DNA from: Fasciolopsis buskii
Taxonomy: Eukaryota > Platyhelminthes > Trematoda > Plagiorchiida > Fasciolidae
DNA: 64,000 bases
Assembly: GCA_008360955.1 (NCBI GenBank)
Contig: LUCM01004364.1
Location: 3,884 to 67,883, forward strand
Direction of reading: 5' to 3'
The position numbers were made by a program, and so were the translations under genes. This document shows positions 25,701-36,170 of this stretch, piece after piece. A model generated the notes under the pieces. That model ran no database searches and was not told the DNA's origin. It saw only the letters and a program-made list of their open reading frames with translations. Positions within the stretch are counted from its first letter, which is position 1. Each line of letters begins with the position of its first letter.

Positions 25701-26603
25701 AACACCGAGCCTTAAATAGAACGGTTAATATTTGCTATTTGAGAGTAGTATATGTAATCTGAGAAAGGGAAGATATCCAGCTCTAGATGGAAAATCGCTG
25801 AGACTGGTTGGATTGAACACAGTGAAAGGAAATGTCGAAACATGTGCACAATCAAACACGGTGATGAGCGAGTTACCCCCAAATCAACACAACTAGGCTA
25901 GATGCAGTGGAGTCGGTCGAAGGCAAGTAATTATTTTTGGAAACAGCACATTTCTATGATTCGATTCACTAAGATTATGTTTGCGCTTCATGAATATATA
26001 AAGCTGGTAATAAACTATTCGACACTCGACATTATTTTTCCGGTTTTTATTATGATATTCCAACTTTCTAGACCACAACCAGTTGATGTGATTGACATTG
26101 CCGCTGCCCAGGTTTCATCATGGTGGTACGTCTTTCCTTTCGGTAGAAATCAAAGCCTTCAATTGAGGCAGACAACTCCGCATCGTGTGGATTTAGCCTC
26201 GTCACTTGAGTCAACATCCCGCGGGCAATAGCTTGTATTCAAGAGCACGGTATTGGGGATAGCTCCGGGAATTCGTTAGATTAAAAGCACATGGCGGAGT
26301 AGGCCAAATGCATCCGATGTGGGTCGAAAACCTAAATTCGGACTTTGAATTTGGTTTTAGCAGGTGTCCCCGGTTGCCTCGGAGTTAGTCGATTAGTCAT
26401 GGAAAATGATAGTAACCGTGTTTTGCATTTTTATAAATTAATTGGACTCTCAGATTATTCATCTACTGAACTCATCCTACATGCACTGATAGCTGTGTTT
26501 ACCATTTGCATAATCTGTGCATTGAAAGGAAGCATTATTTTTTTTACCCACCGTGTGCATTTGGAACTCTTTTGTGCAATAGCGTCTTTGTCATCTTTTA
26601 TCT
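22713..26603. other. No gene recognised
   Basis: Short frames only. Around 24200-24250 the string GGTTCAATCATC resembles a Pol III B box with two mismatches and is followed by CAGTACAGG, a possible very old SINE, too weak to list. A 109-codon plus frame (25902-26231) has no recognisable domain. Confidence 0.35.
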
Positions 26604-26785
26604 TCTATCTTTTACCCTTTACTTCCATTATTAATCAAAGAATAATATACATCAATTTTCACGACAGAGACCGCGGCCACATGAGGGCTGCCAAGTGGGG
26701 AAGTTGACCAGCGGTGGGAGGACTCGAACCCGAGACCTCAGGTTTAAACGCCACAATCTTATCCGTTTGGCCATCGCCGGCCCAA
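26604..26785 (-). mobile_element. tRNA-derived SINE, copy 1
   Basis: Read on the minus strand, the head is tRNA-like: A box TGGCCAAACGG (26763-26773) and a perfect B box GGTTCGAGTCC (26720-26730). The outer segments CCGGCGA and CCGCTGG can pair like an acceptor stem, with one G-T and one mismatch at the end. The anticodon region does not fold, so this is a SINE head and not a working tRNA gene. After the head come GTCAACTT, a GTGGCCGCGGTCTC block and an AT-rich tail. Copies 2 and 3 at 60672-60855 and 63915-64000 share head, body and tail in the same orientation. Confidence 0.65.
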
Positions 26786-27687
26786 AGGCAAACACGCGCG
26801 GTTCACCTTTTCACATCCATTATTAGAGAATGTTACTAGTCGACAAAAACATTGTCATTGCTATTTTATGTATTCATTGTGATTAAAGCGCCTTAACAAA
26901 ACCCGAAATTGGAATAGATTGTATTGGTAAGTTCAGTGGACACATTAGAATCTGGATGGCATCCAAATGCACGCAGTTTCGTTAAGAAATATGACAAATC
27001 GAAAAAATGAAATGACCCAAGTGGGGCACACAACTCAGCCAAGTCTAGCAGTGGTTGCTGTACCAAGCACGAGGGAATAGAAAACCCAGCTCAATGTGTC
27101 TGGTAATGGGTTATTGGTTTTCTAGTCAAGAAGCTATAAGATCGTCGAATCATTCGCAACTTTGATCCTTAGAGGTCAAACAAAGCAACGACATTTTCGT
27201 CGACTCTTATTGGAATCAGCAATGCAATGACAATGTCTGAAGTACCCAGATGTTTTACCATTTTTGTATCACGGTAAGGACGGAATGGATACTCCGGTAA
27301 GAAGAACTCAACAACAGCATCTTGTCAAATGATAAAAATACCTCCTTTGAGTAGAATAAGCAATCGGGTATGCACATGCTCTGTTAACCTTAACCGGGAA
27401 CAAGAATCAACCTAGTGGGTGAGCAGAAATATTAAAACAAAACGCCCATAATAAGAAACAAATCCTTTAAACGATGAACTGGGGACAGTAAGAAAACGCG
27501 TAGCAAATACAATCCAATGATATATCAGTTTTTGACGTACTTGAAACTGGCTAGGGTTTGTCCGAAAAACACTAGACAACACGAGAATGGGCTAAAAGCA
27601 AAAAAATTCGAGGGCCAAACAGTAAGAATTTGAATAAAGAAACTGACTTAGAAAGTTTGCGAAATCCCTACTGTGAACAACGGAACG
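26786..27687. other. No gene recognised
   Basis: No open frame of note and no repeat recognised between the SINE and the foldback. Confidence 0.4.
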
Positions 27688-27944
27688 TGGCGAAGAAGCT
27701 CGGTTTCAGTTATTCGCACTCATGCTAATACATAGCATTAAATAGGAATTTAGATGGATCAAGGGCAATTGTTAGTTTGCAGTCATATCAGTTAACAACT
27801 CATACACACACATTCACACATGCATCCTTAGAGTTGTGAACTGATGTGACTGCAATCCGACAATTTTCCTTGATCCGTCTCTAACCATATTTAATGTTAT
27901 ATATTGGTGTGAGTACAAGTAACTGAAAACAAACTGACTTAGAG
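27688..27944. repeat. Foldback (long inverted repeat) with PLE-type arms
   Basis: The left arm (27688-27801) and right arm (27829-27944) are imperfect reverse complements of each other, about 115 bases each. For example, GCAGTCATATCAGTTAACAA on the left faces GCAGTCACATCAGTTCACAA on the right. A 27-base loop rich in CA repeats lies between them. The outer part of each arm carries the ACTGAAAACGAGCTTGTTC-like module that follows the PLE nuclease remnant at 50172-50860, so the foldback may be two PLE termini joined head-to-head. Confidence 0.7.
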
Positions 27945-30900
27945 CGAAAAAACGGCAGATGAATAAGAAGCTGATCGAAAAGTTTTATTTCTCAAAGGCT
28001 CCAATGGACTAATTACACTTTTCAGCAGCTGGGAAATACCTAACGAAAGCGAATCAAACAAAAATATGCCTTGTCGTATTTCCTGAGGATTTTCAAGGAG
28101 CCAGTGTAAGAGGGACATGAAAACTTTCCTGAGTCTGTCTGCTTTCTAACTTTTCTCATTAATCAAACTGTCATCCAAACTCCTGATGAGGTACGATAGA
28201 AAATTTCTCAGTGCCGCTTCGGAGAACAGTTACAGAGAACATAACCAGTAACTTCAGAATAATATTTCTCAGATAATGAATCTTGAGAAAACTGCAGGTT
28301 AAGGTTATAAGAGAAGACGCTTTTATCATGATAACTGACGGCGGGTATTCGAATTTTATTATTCGTTTTCAGCAGTAGCTCGCATCAACTAAGACAAGCA
28401 AGATCTCGAAATTCCGCATCACCATCTGAAATAAAATAACTGATCCTCGCGTTGAGAAAAAGGAGGAAGGTATTATATAAAGTGACCCATTGTTTCACTC
28501 CCATCCATTGGGATTTTTATATCCTTTTTACTTGGTCTGTTCTTGAAACAACAACGTGTATTATATTTAGGAAGACTCTTATGGACAACGGAGATGTTGT
28601 CAAGTATGAGTGAATTTCGCTGGCAACATTCGACTCCACGATCTCCAAGAAAGAAAGCCGCAACTTTAACTGCTTTACCGCTCACCACCACGATCGACGG
28701 AATAATGTCCATGGCCATTCGAAAAAATGTATTGGCCAGTCAAAAACAGAAGCTATAGGAAGGGAGTCAGATGTGTTGATATTTTAACACACGACATCCA
28801 AGCAAAAAGCACTAATGTAAGCTGCTTGACTGTTGTCGGTCATTGTGCAATAGCAAAAGATAGCCTATTGCTTTGCTCGTAGGTGGTTCAAAATAGTTCG
28901 GTGTCCTAATGTCATGCAAAAATGACTCGCTAGACTTCGAAGCAGCGGGCAAGTATTCCGCTTAATAATGCCGTTCCCAAGTACTTGCAACGTGATCTGT
29001 GTTCCTTACACTGCAGCACAAAGGACAATATCCCATTAGTTCCAACCAATTTTGTCTTCAAGATACCCACGGAAATTAGCTTTCCAGATGGCCTTAAATT
29101 CAAAATTTAGTTCAGTCTTATTTAAAGCTTTCCTCATTAGAAAATTTAGAAAAGAACATTCAACATCGGATAACATTCTTCAAAATGGCACGTTGAAATC
29201 GCTGTTTTTTCCTTATTGACGCTTTGGGTGTGACTGTTAGTTACAAGAAATACTTGTCTGTCATCTTCATCATTGATGCTGATCGTGGTTGTGATTGACG
29301 GTTTCCTTAGGCCTTTGATGGTCAAGATTGGAAATGCCATTAAAACACTTTGTTAGGATGAGAGTATTTAGATAATAAACTCCTTCAGAAAGAGAAGCTC
29401 AGCATTAACAAAAGAACTGATTTTCATGACATACGTCGCAGTGAACGCTAGCAGTGGAACATTTGTGTCGAACTACGTGTAATTCTGGTAAAATCCCTGC
29501 TAAACATTTATTCTTAATTGGATTGAATAAATTGACTACAGCATTACTACGCCCATTGGGATTAACTTTTTTGTTTTTTCATTGTCATTTGGGCAGTACT
29601 TACATGTTTCACACTCTGGTTGCTGTTATCCGAGAACACGCCCTGTGCTGCGGCTTAACTATCATCGAAGTTAAATTGCATGCCTTTGATGTCCACTGAA
29701 ATCCTAGTTATACTGATTGGAAATCGTGAATTCCAGCAATAGCAGACGATTTTTTTCTTCTTCATCCAGCGTGTTTGCAGCCACACCCTTAACTTCTCAT
29801 CTTTGTAAACACGGAAACGGTGTTGAACGTGGCGTCATTCGGTGCTGACCCGTCTCCGCTTAGCCCAGTGTATAGCAGGTGAAATGACAAAGTTGTGAAG
29901 TACAATGCAGACGTAATATTAAAAATGACCATCATACATCAGTATTTTGCAAAAGCACGACTACGTCACTACGGTTGCCTAGGTAAAATTTCCCGTTAAA
30001 GGAAAGAATCCAAACATAAGGTGTAAATATTTGATTTATTGCCTACTAGCTGAATAAAGATATAATTCATTATTCGAAACGGATAACCAGGATTCATTGA
30101 GCCATACTTCAGCTGTCATACCTCGATGAAAAATGCACCAAATCAGATAATTATTTCTTTGACGAGGGGAAGATGCTATTTTCTGGAAATTCCAAAGAAG
30201 GCAAAATGTAAACTGGCATATTTTATTTGCAGAACACTGAAATCTCACTACCAATTGCATAATATGATGCCATTCGTGTCTTCTGCCATTTTGATGATTA
30301 TTTCCGATAACCGATGTACATCGTGTGATTTGTTGCCGACATCACATACAGGACAAATTCCAAATTTCTGCGGCACAGTTGGAGTAGCAGACGTATTGCA
30401 ATAAAGTTGGATTGGTCACCGACCCTACTGAACAAGTTTTCGGACCTTGGATTATTTATCCTCAAGCTGACAACGTCGCTTCGATCAAATCGATACGGAA
30501 GCGAAGCTCAAGAATCAGAACCCGGAGAAAGTTAACAAAATGTGTGCTGTGTCTGGTGCACATTTCCGGAGTCGCCGAGATTCGTCTACTGTTCCTGACC
30601 AACAATTTTAAATATATTCTTTTTTGTCGATAACCAGATTTTTACTGTTAGTGTGTAGCTACAAGGTTATGATTTTACAGGAATCAGCAATCCTGTTTAT
30701 ATCCGGGCAGTGCTCTTCAGAGATAAATCCATGGTAAATGAGCACAAGTCATACTGGCAATTTTCTTTGATGCTCATTATATGCCGATATACGCAATATA
30801 CACTTGCGCAATGCGCAACAGCTGGACGGATGTTATCTAAAACAAAATGTGGATCTGCAGACAACAGAGGCAGGGTTTTTATTCAGTTAACTGGCTGTAA

Positions 30901-32439
30901 TGTTTAGACTTGTAATTAGTAAACGGAATCCGGTCAGTCACGGTAAAGAGTGCATATGAATTACCAACAAGTACGGACTTGGCTTTGGCTCAGTCTATGC
31001 GACTGAAGTCGACAAGAAGACCACAGCTTAACAGAACACAAGTTCGGGTTCTATTTACAACTCATGGCGTTATATGCAAAGTTAGAAATATTCCGGTTGG
31101 TAGAATGCATTCGGTCCAACCGCCTTCGCGGAATTTCCGGATTTCACGAGCGGATGCCAGCACGGTCCCCGTTAATTGCCTGTCTATGCAGATCAGCGTG
31201 AAGTTGTATCGGACTGAATCGTGTGAACTTTCCTCACTAGCCCAATAAAATGCCCAACAAAAAAATTAAAATTTCGCTAGACCAACGTGGTGTATTCAGG
31301 AGCAAGGAAAACGCCAGGCAAATCTTTACGACAGAACTTACGATAAAATGCTGGACTGACCATCACCATATATGTAGCAAAATGAACTGATGTAGACCAG
31401 CAGAAATATGGTAGCTTCTGAAAAGACCACGGGATATTTATCAACCAATGCAGAGGTACATCTGTCTAATTCTTCGTTCAACGTTTATCAGCGAGCAGTA
31501 CATTTAGGGTAACACATTCATGCTTTGATATGACTTCTTTTTTCAACGTTGTGTTCTGTTCCAACTGTTTTGGTTATTTTTTAAAGCGGCAATTTACCTA
31601 ACTTAATCCGTCGGAATAATGTCATTTAGCACAAAATTGGGCAGCGATCACCTGAATTCCAACCGGCTCCTGATCTTCTTTGCACGATTTTGCTGGAAAG
31701 ATTGCTGTTCAATTTCCCCAGTTATTTCAATGGATTCTCGAGTTGTGTTCTACTTCTTGGGCTAACTTGATCATTCTGCATGTGAACAACACGCCGTAGC
31801 TCAGTACGGACTGTGTGCAGTTACGAATGAGCTTCGAGTATGCACGCTACAACACAGTTTAAGACAGTTCGGTTCAAAACTTGGACAAAGTTCTAAGTCT
31901 TTAATTCTTCCATGCCAGAACCACGAATATATCATATTGTAACAGAACACTCACGGAATTCCGCCAGTCTATACACGAATGTGTAGCGACGTGTACTTGC
32001 CCCTTAAGTCACTCGCTTCAGCTATAGCCATCTTCAGCGACGTACCCAAGCATACAAGTGTTCTACCGTTCCGTACCTGGTCAGACTCTGGAACTACCCC
32101 GAAACCGGAACAATTCAACTAAATGAAGGACTGGACTGAACATCCATGCATATAGTAAATTCCAATGTTTTCAGTGTGCAATTTTGCTCACTTTGAGGAC
32201 ATGCTGAGTATCTGCTACTCAGGCTCCACAAAGCATCTCCTTGTCTTGTCTAAAATGAAACAAACAGGTCAGGCGGACCTGGTGACTGATTTTAGTGATT
32301 CACATTAGCTGACAAAACAATCGTAATGAACAAGAAAATTATATAGTTTTTTTGTATTTCTCATCCCGAAAATGGATTTTGTTTATTGCCGCCATCTGCT
32401 TCGAGTACTATCAAACATTTGTGGATTAAATGGGAGTAA
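27945..32439. other. No gene recognised
   Basis: Contains four consecutive plus-strand open frames of 65-92 codons between 30126 and 31248 and an 81-codon minus frame at 28473-28718. None resembles a known protein and no splice logic joining them was found. Confidence 0.35.
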
Positions 32440-32657
32440 AACCACCCCAGTTAACTAACGAATGCATACTAATCACTGTAGACGATAATGATCATGGGTT
32501 CGATTCCATGGGTCTTTGGACTTGGGCTGACTAGATTTCCTACTGTTGTCACGGGACCACAGCGATACGATAAATAGAAGAAGCCGAAACGCAAACTGTA
32601 CAAATCCCAGTGAGGAACTGTAAATCATTTCTACCAGTTCCTGTGTGACTCCCTGAG

Positions 32658-32690
<33 letters not shown>
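32440..32690 (+). mobile_element. Possible tRNA-like SINE ending in (AT)15
   Basis: A perfect Pol III B box GGTTCGATTCC lies at 32497-32507. The sequence before it (CAGTTAACTAACGAATGC) could be an eroded A box and D arm. About 150 bases later the stretch ends in a clean (AT)15 run, as many LINE-moved SINEs end in a simple repeat. No second copy was found in the window, so the element nature is inferred. Confidence 0.35.
32661..32690. repeat. (AT)15 microsatellite
   Basis: Fifteen uninterrupted AT units, directly after GAGATC. Confidence 0.9.
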
Positions 32691-32692
<2 letters not shown>

Positions 32693-34419
32693 TATTTTTA
32701 ACCGAGAGAAGAATTAAAACTTGAGGTAATGCAATAGGTGACTAATGTAGTTGTCCCCAACGTTTCCCAATGGATCGGTCTTTGACGAATTCCCTATTGG
32801 CATTTTATGCATGCTATTCACCATCCCAATTTTCAGCAAGTAATACCAGAAATTGTGAACAACCCTGAGGTTTTAATATTACTTCCCGACTCGCCCTGTG
32901 GTGCTACGAAAATCTGCACATTCTGCACTGGGAAAAAACCAGTGAGTCCGAAATTAAGATGTACGAAGCTTCAAAATTACTGGAAGTGCAAAGGGAGAAC
33001 CAATTTGACTCACAAACCCGGGGAAATTTTCACGGGATTAGGACAGGTCAGCAAGAATTACCGGTACCGCCGATTGTGAATCATTCGAAAGTTTCCGGTT
33101 AGTCTTCTTACAATCCCAGTATTCGAGAGGCACTCAGAAGCATTTGCAAATAACATGAATTTGTTTGCAGTTTTCCTTCAAACACGGGTCACCTTGATGT
33201 TCTGAGCAGACGCGTCAACAAGAAGAATGAAACTATACTCGAGCCTGGAAATTTCATGAAAGTGTTTGAAAGGTTCTTAGAACTTGGCTTAGGTTGCATT
33301 CCCAAGTGAGAACGAATTCACTTACCCAAAAAGACGAGTATGCTGCGCACGATTTTGTCTGCCTCTACAGACTAAAGATAATTATTTGTTAATGAGAGCA
33401 TTTTGCGGTAGCCGGGGTCAACTAATCCGAGTTGATGGGCAAACAGAAACTCCTGTCGCTTAAACGCGCTTACCATCCTATCGTGACTGTAAAGTGATGA
33501 GCGTGGAATGTTTACTCTTAAAGTGAACAAAATAATGGACTCCCAACCATTTAACTTTAAACCTTTCACTCTCTTTTATCCTTAACTTTCAGAAATATTT
33601 TCCGTGTTTTTCATTGTCCCCCATATTGTTTGCTCTAACAGGAATAAAATGGGTTGTAGATAACAAATGGATAAAAAAAGTGTGCTTCGAATAGCAGAAA
33701 TTTTGTCTTTGGATTGACGGAAGCATTCTGCACTCTGCAAAAAGCAGGTAATATAAAGAAACGGCAGAATCACTAAAATCCTTTCCGTTTTTACTCTACC
33801 AGTAAGCAATGAGCATGTTTTCCCGAGTGGAGTGGATTACTTTCAATCTGGTTTTAATCGTGTGTAAGAGAACGTGGGTCCATGTTATGCTTCACATAAA
33901 ATCATGCATCGACCTGATTCTTGATCCTCGTCACCATATATGACACATCCCGGGGTAACAATCAAATGAGGTACCTAAACCGTCGACAATGATGTCGAAA
34001 TTCGAAACTTTTTGGAGTTTGAGTTAGAACCACGTTCACACTGGACGTGGTGGACGAAAGATCAAGTGGCCAAGGACTACCGAATGATAATGGTGGGCCC
34101 ATCGACTGTCACCGGTTGTCAAGTCTGGAATCCTCTCAATATGAGAGCCGAATTATTATGAGTTAATCGCAATTTATCCTCCCTCGTAGACTCAAAACCC
34201 ATCAAGACTAAGGTATACAAATGGTGACTAAAACAAGATATCGATTAATTGTTTAGTTCTTGCTTGATCGATAATCCCATAATTTGGGACTAATCAATGA
34301 AAACCAAAAGTTACAATATACTCACTGTGGTACTGATAAAATCAAATAGCTTGAAATAAGCTCGCTGTAGTACATACAGCGTGGTTGAGAATTAGAAAGA
34401 AGCAATCTAGGATATTATA
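32691..34419. other. No gene recognised
   Basis: Short frames only, at most 90 codons (32807-33079, plus). No family resemblance. Confidence 0.4.
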
Positions 34420-35140
34420 TAAAAATATACTGCAATATACTGTATCAATTTATACCCTATTACACGTCACTGGACAAAACTACACCATGTAAAGCTACAC
34501 CTTGCTATACTGTCCTACTATACAAATATAGTTTATTTAATTCCAACACGGTTTTTCTCGTACCAGTCGAGAATTGGTTCCCGTCAACATTGATGTCTGA
34601 CAAGTGTGACGCGCGTAACCCTGGTTGATAAACCCACTCTAATGTTAGTAATAAGAGAAGGAGAATTTCTATGTTGGAATGCGCACGATTCAAGTAGACA
34701 GAAGCTAATTGGCGAGCATCATGGTACACCGTACGAGGGGAGTCTCATTCACGGAAGCTGGATGAGCAAGACGCGAGGATGAATACGGATAGATAGAGTT
34801 TCATGGACGGTTCATCAAACTGCACGACTTCGGATCAAACTTGCTTAAAAAATAACGATATTCTAAAGCTGTTGTCAAATAACATAGATTTCCATATTGC
34901 CCATGTATGACCAAACATGTTTACGTAAATTGCCAGTTTGATATATAAATGTGTATATGTACATATACGTATATATGTATATATTTTATGTGCTGCAAAT
35001 CAACGTTATTACACTGAGGAAATCGAGTGTCCCATTGGATGGTGAATTATAATTCATGAAATTCCCCTAACATATATTATTGACGTTTTTTTTAAATGTC
35101 TGAAAAATATTGAAAACAACCTGATACTACTGACCTTTAA
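34420..35140. repeat. Dispersed LTR-like repeat, copy 1
   Basis: Matches 52630-53160 in the same orientation. The core 34541-34834 aligns with 52750-53043 almost base for base, for example TGATGTCTGACAAGTGTGAC and ATTCACGGAAGCTGGATGAG. A second block near 35040-35140 aligns with 53060-53160. The first 110 bases are a degenerate run of TACACTATAC-like units, also present before copy 2. Read on the minus strand, the end carries TTGGAATTAAATAAAC, with an AATAAA signal, then TATA-rich sequence, as in the end of a retroviral-type LTR. No pol gene is attached, so a solo LTR is a guess. Copy 1 has about 190 extra AT-rich bases (34840-35030). Confidence 0.55.
34936..34985. repeat. TA/TG-rich simple sequence
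   Basis: Degenerate alternating TATATG/TACATA sequence inside the part of the LTR-like repeat that copy 2 lacks. Confidence 0.6.
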
Positions 35141-35215
35141 ATTATCCAGATTCACTGTGCAAACACTGTGCATACAGAAGAATATGGATGTTCGCATCAT
35201 GCATTTCAGACATCA

Positions 35216-36170
35216 GCCATTGAGGTGTGTTCTATCCAAGAGACTCACATTCAATAAACCGGCTCTATCATTCGACTGCCATGCCACACCAGCCCTTTAG
35301 GGGTCTTTCATCTAGGCCGTACTGGAGTTCCTGAGACTCCTGTTTATGATCATGCCGGTGTTGTTGTACCTCTTACTGGGTGGCTTTCCAGTGGACTGGT
35401 TGAATCGATCGCAGTCGAAGCCGGATGTATACAGTGGGACTGAGAGTTTCACGCAAACTAAACAGTCCTCAATTTGAAGGAAGCAATATACTTATTGTTT
35501 CAACCCTGGACCCTGTAAATTGCAGCGCAGATGCAAACAAGAACACTTTCGTCCAAAAGTTACACGATGTCTTACACAAAACAAAATGGAATGACGTGTC
35601 GATTTTAGGAGGAAAAATGCCTGATTAGGTAGGCTCCGACTGAACGGAAAGCATTTATGACTTCATATTCGTCACAATTTCTGTTTTTGTGTAACAGGAT
35701 AATGGTTGTTGTCCCTGTGTTCCGATCGTCGATTATTTCTCCCTGGTAAGACATTTAGACTATCTAACGGCCTGTTAGACAGCTCGCCTTTCCGTCTGAG
35801 TCAATACTGCACTTAAATCGACCACCTCGCTTTTAGCTACTAATGATTGGGCTATCTGCTAGATTGCCTGTCTTACTGGAACAATCCGTTGGACTCCGAC
35901 CATGCGATAGTATCCACCGTGAGTTTCCGGGTGCTTTGGTGTGCATTCAAAACGTGTGTTGAAGCATCTATTTCATTGCAACATGCTATCACACGCGAAT
36001 CACCTATCAGTTTTCGGAACACCGTCGCTAACTGTGCTAGAACTGTCTCCGCCCAATACCATCGGCTAGCATCCCCCGATTACCAAGATTGTTTTACATT
36101 CTGCTGGCTTGATGAGTTGTGGCTTGACCCCTTGCCTTATGACATCCTGGATTTCTGCTGAATATTTGAG
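35216..36170 (+). pseudogene. RTE-like LINE fragment, endonuclease part
   Basis: Pieces of an AP-endonuclease domain appear in the right order in shifting frames. IEVCSIQETHI near 35219 holds the catalytic glutamate block, matching IDVCCVSETRI in the element at 54384-57674. VNCSADANKNTFVQKLHD then DVSILGGKMPD near 35517-35627 is the middle block (usual form APT..S..K..FY..L....D...LAGDMN). LDSDHAIVST near 35892-35921 is the SDH block that closes the domain. The GGKMPD form has lost the catalytic Asp-Met-Asn, so it is inactive. The sequence ends before any reverse transcriptase motif. It directly follows the LTR-like repeat; the two are probably unrelated insertions. Confidence 0.6.

Noticed and set aside
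26345..26707. 120-codon plus frame
   Set aside because: Its second half lies inside the minus-strand SINE, so it is probably a shadow; no domain.
26700..26785. Possible working tRNA gene on the minus strand
   Set aside because: Pol III boxes are good but the anticodon arm does not fold, and the same head recurs with a shared body and tail, so it is a SINE.
28170..28210. CTGATGAGGTACGATAGAAA, hammerhead-like spacing of two core boxes
   Set aside because: No pairing stem II between the boxes and no stem I or cleavage triplet.
30126..31248. Four plus-strand open frames in a row, possible decayed gene
   Set aside because: No resemblance to any family, and no splice sites or frame relation joining them.
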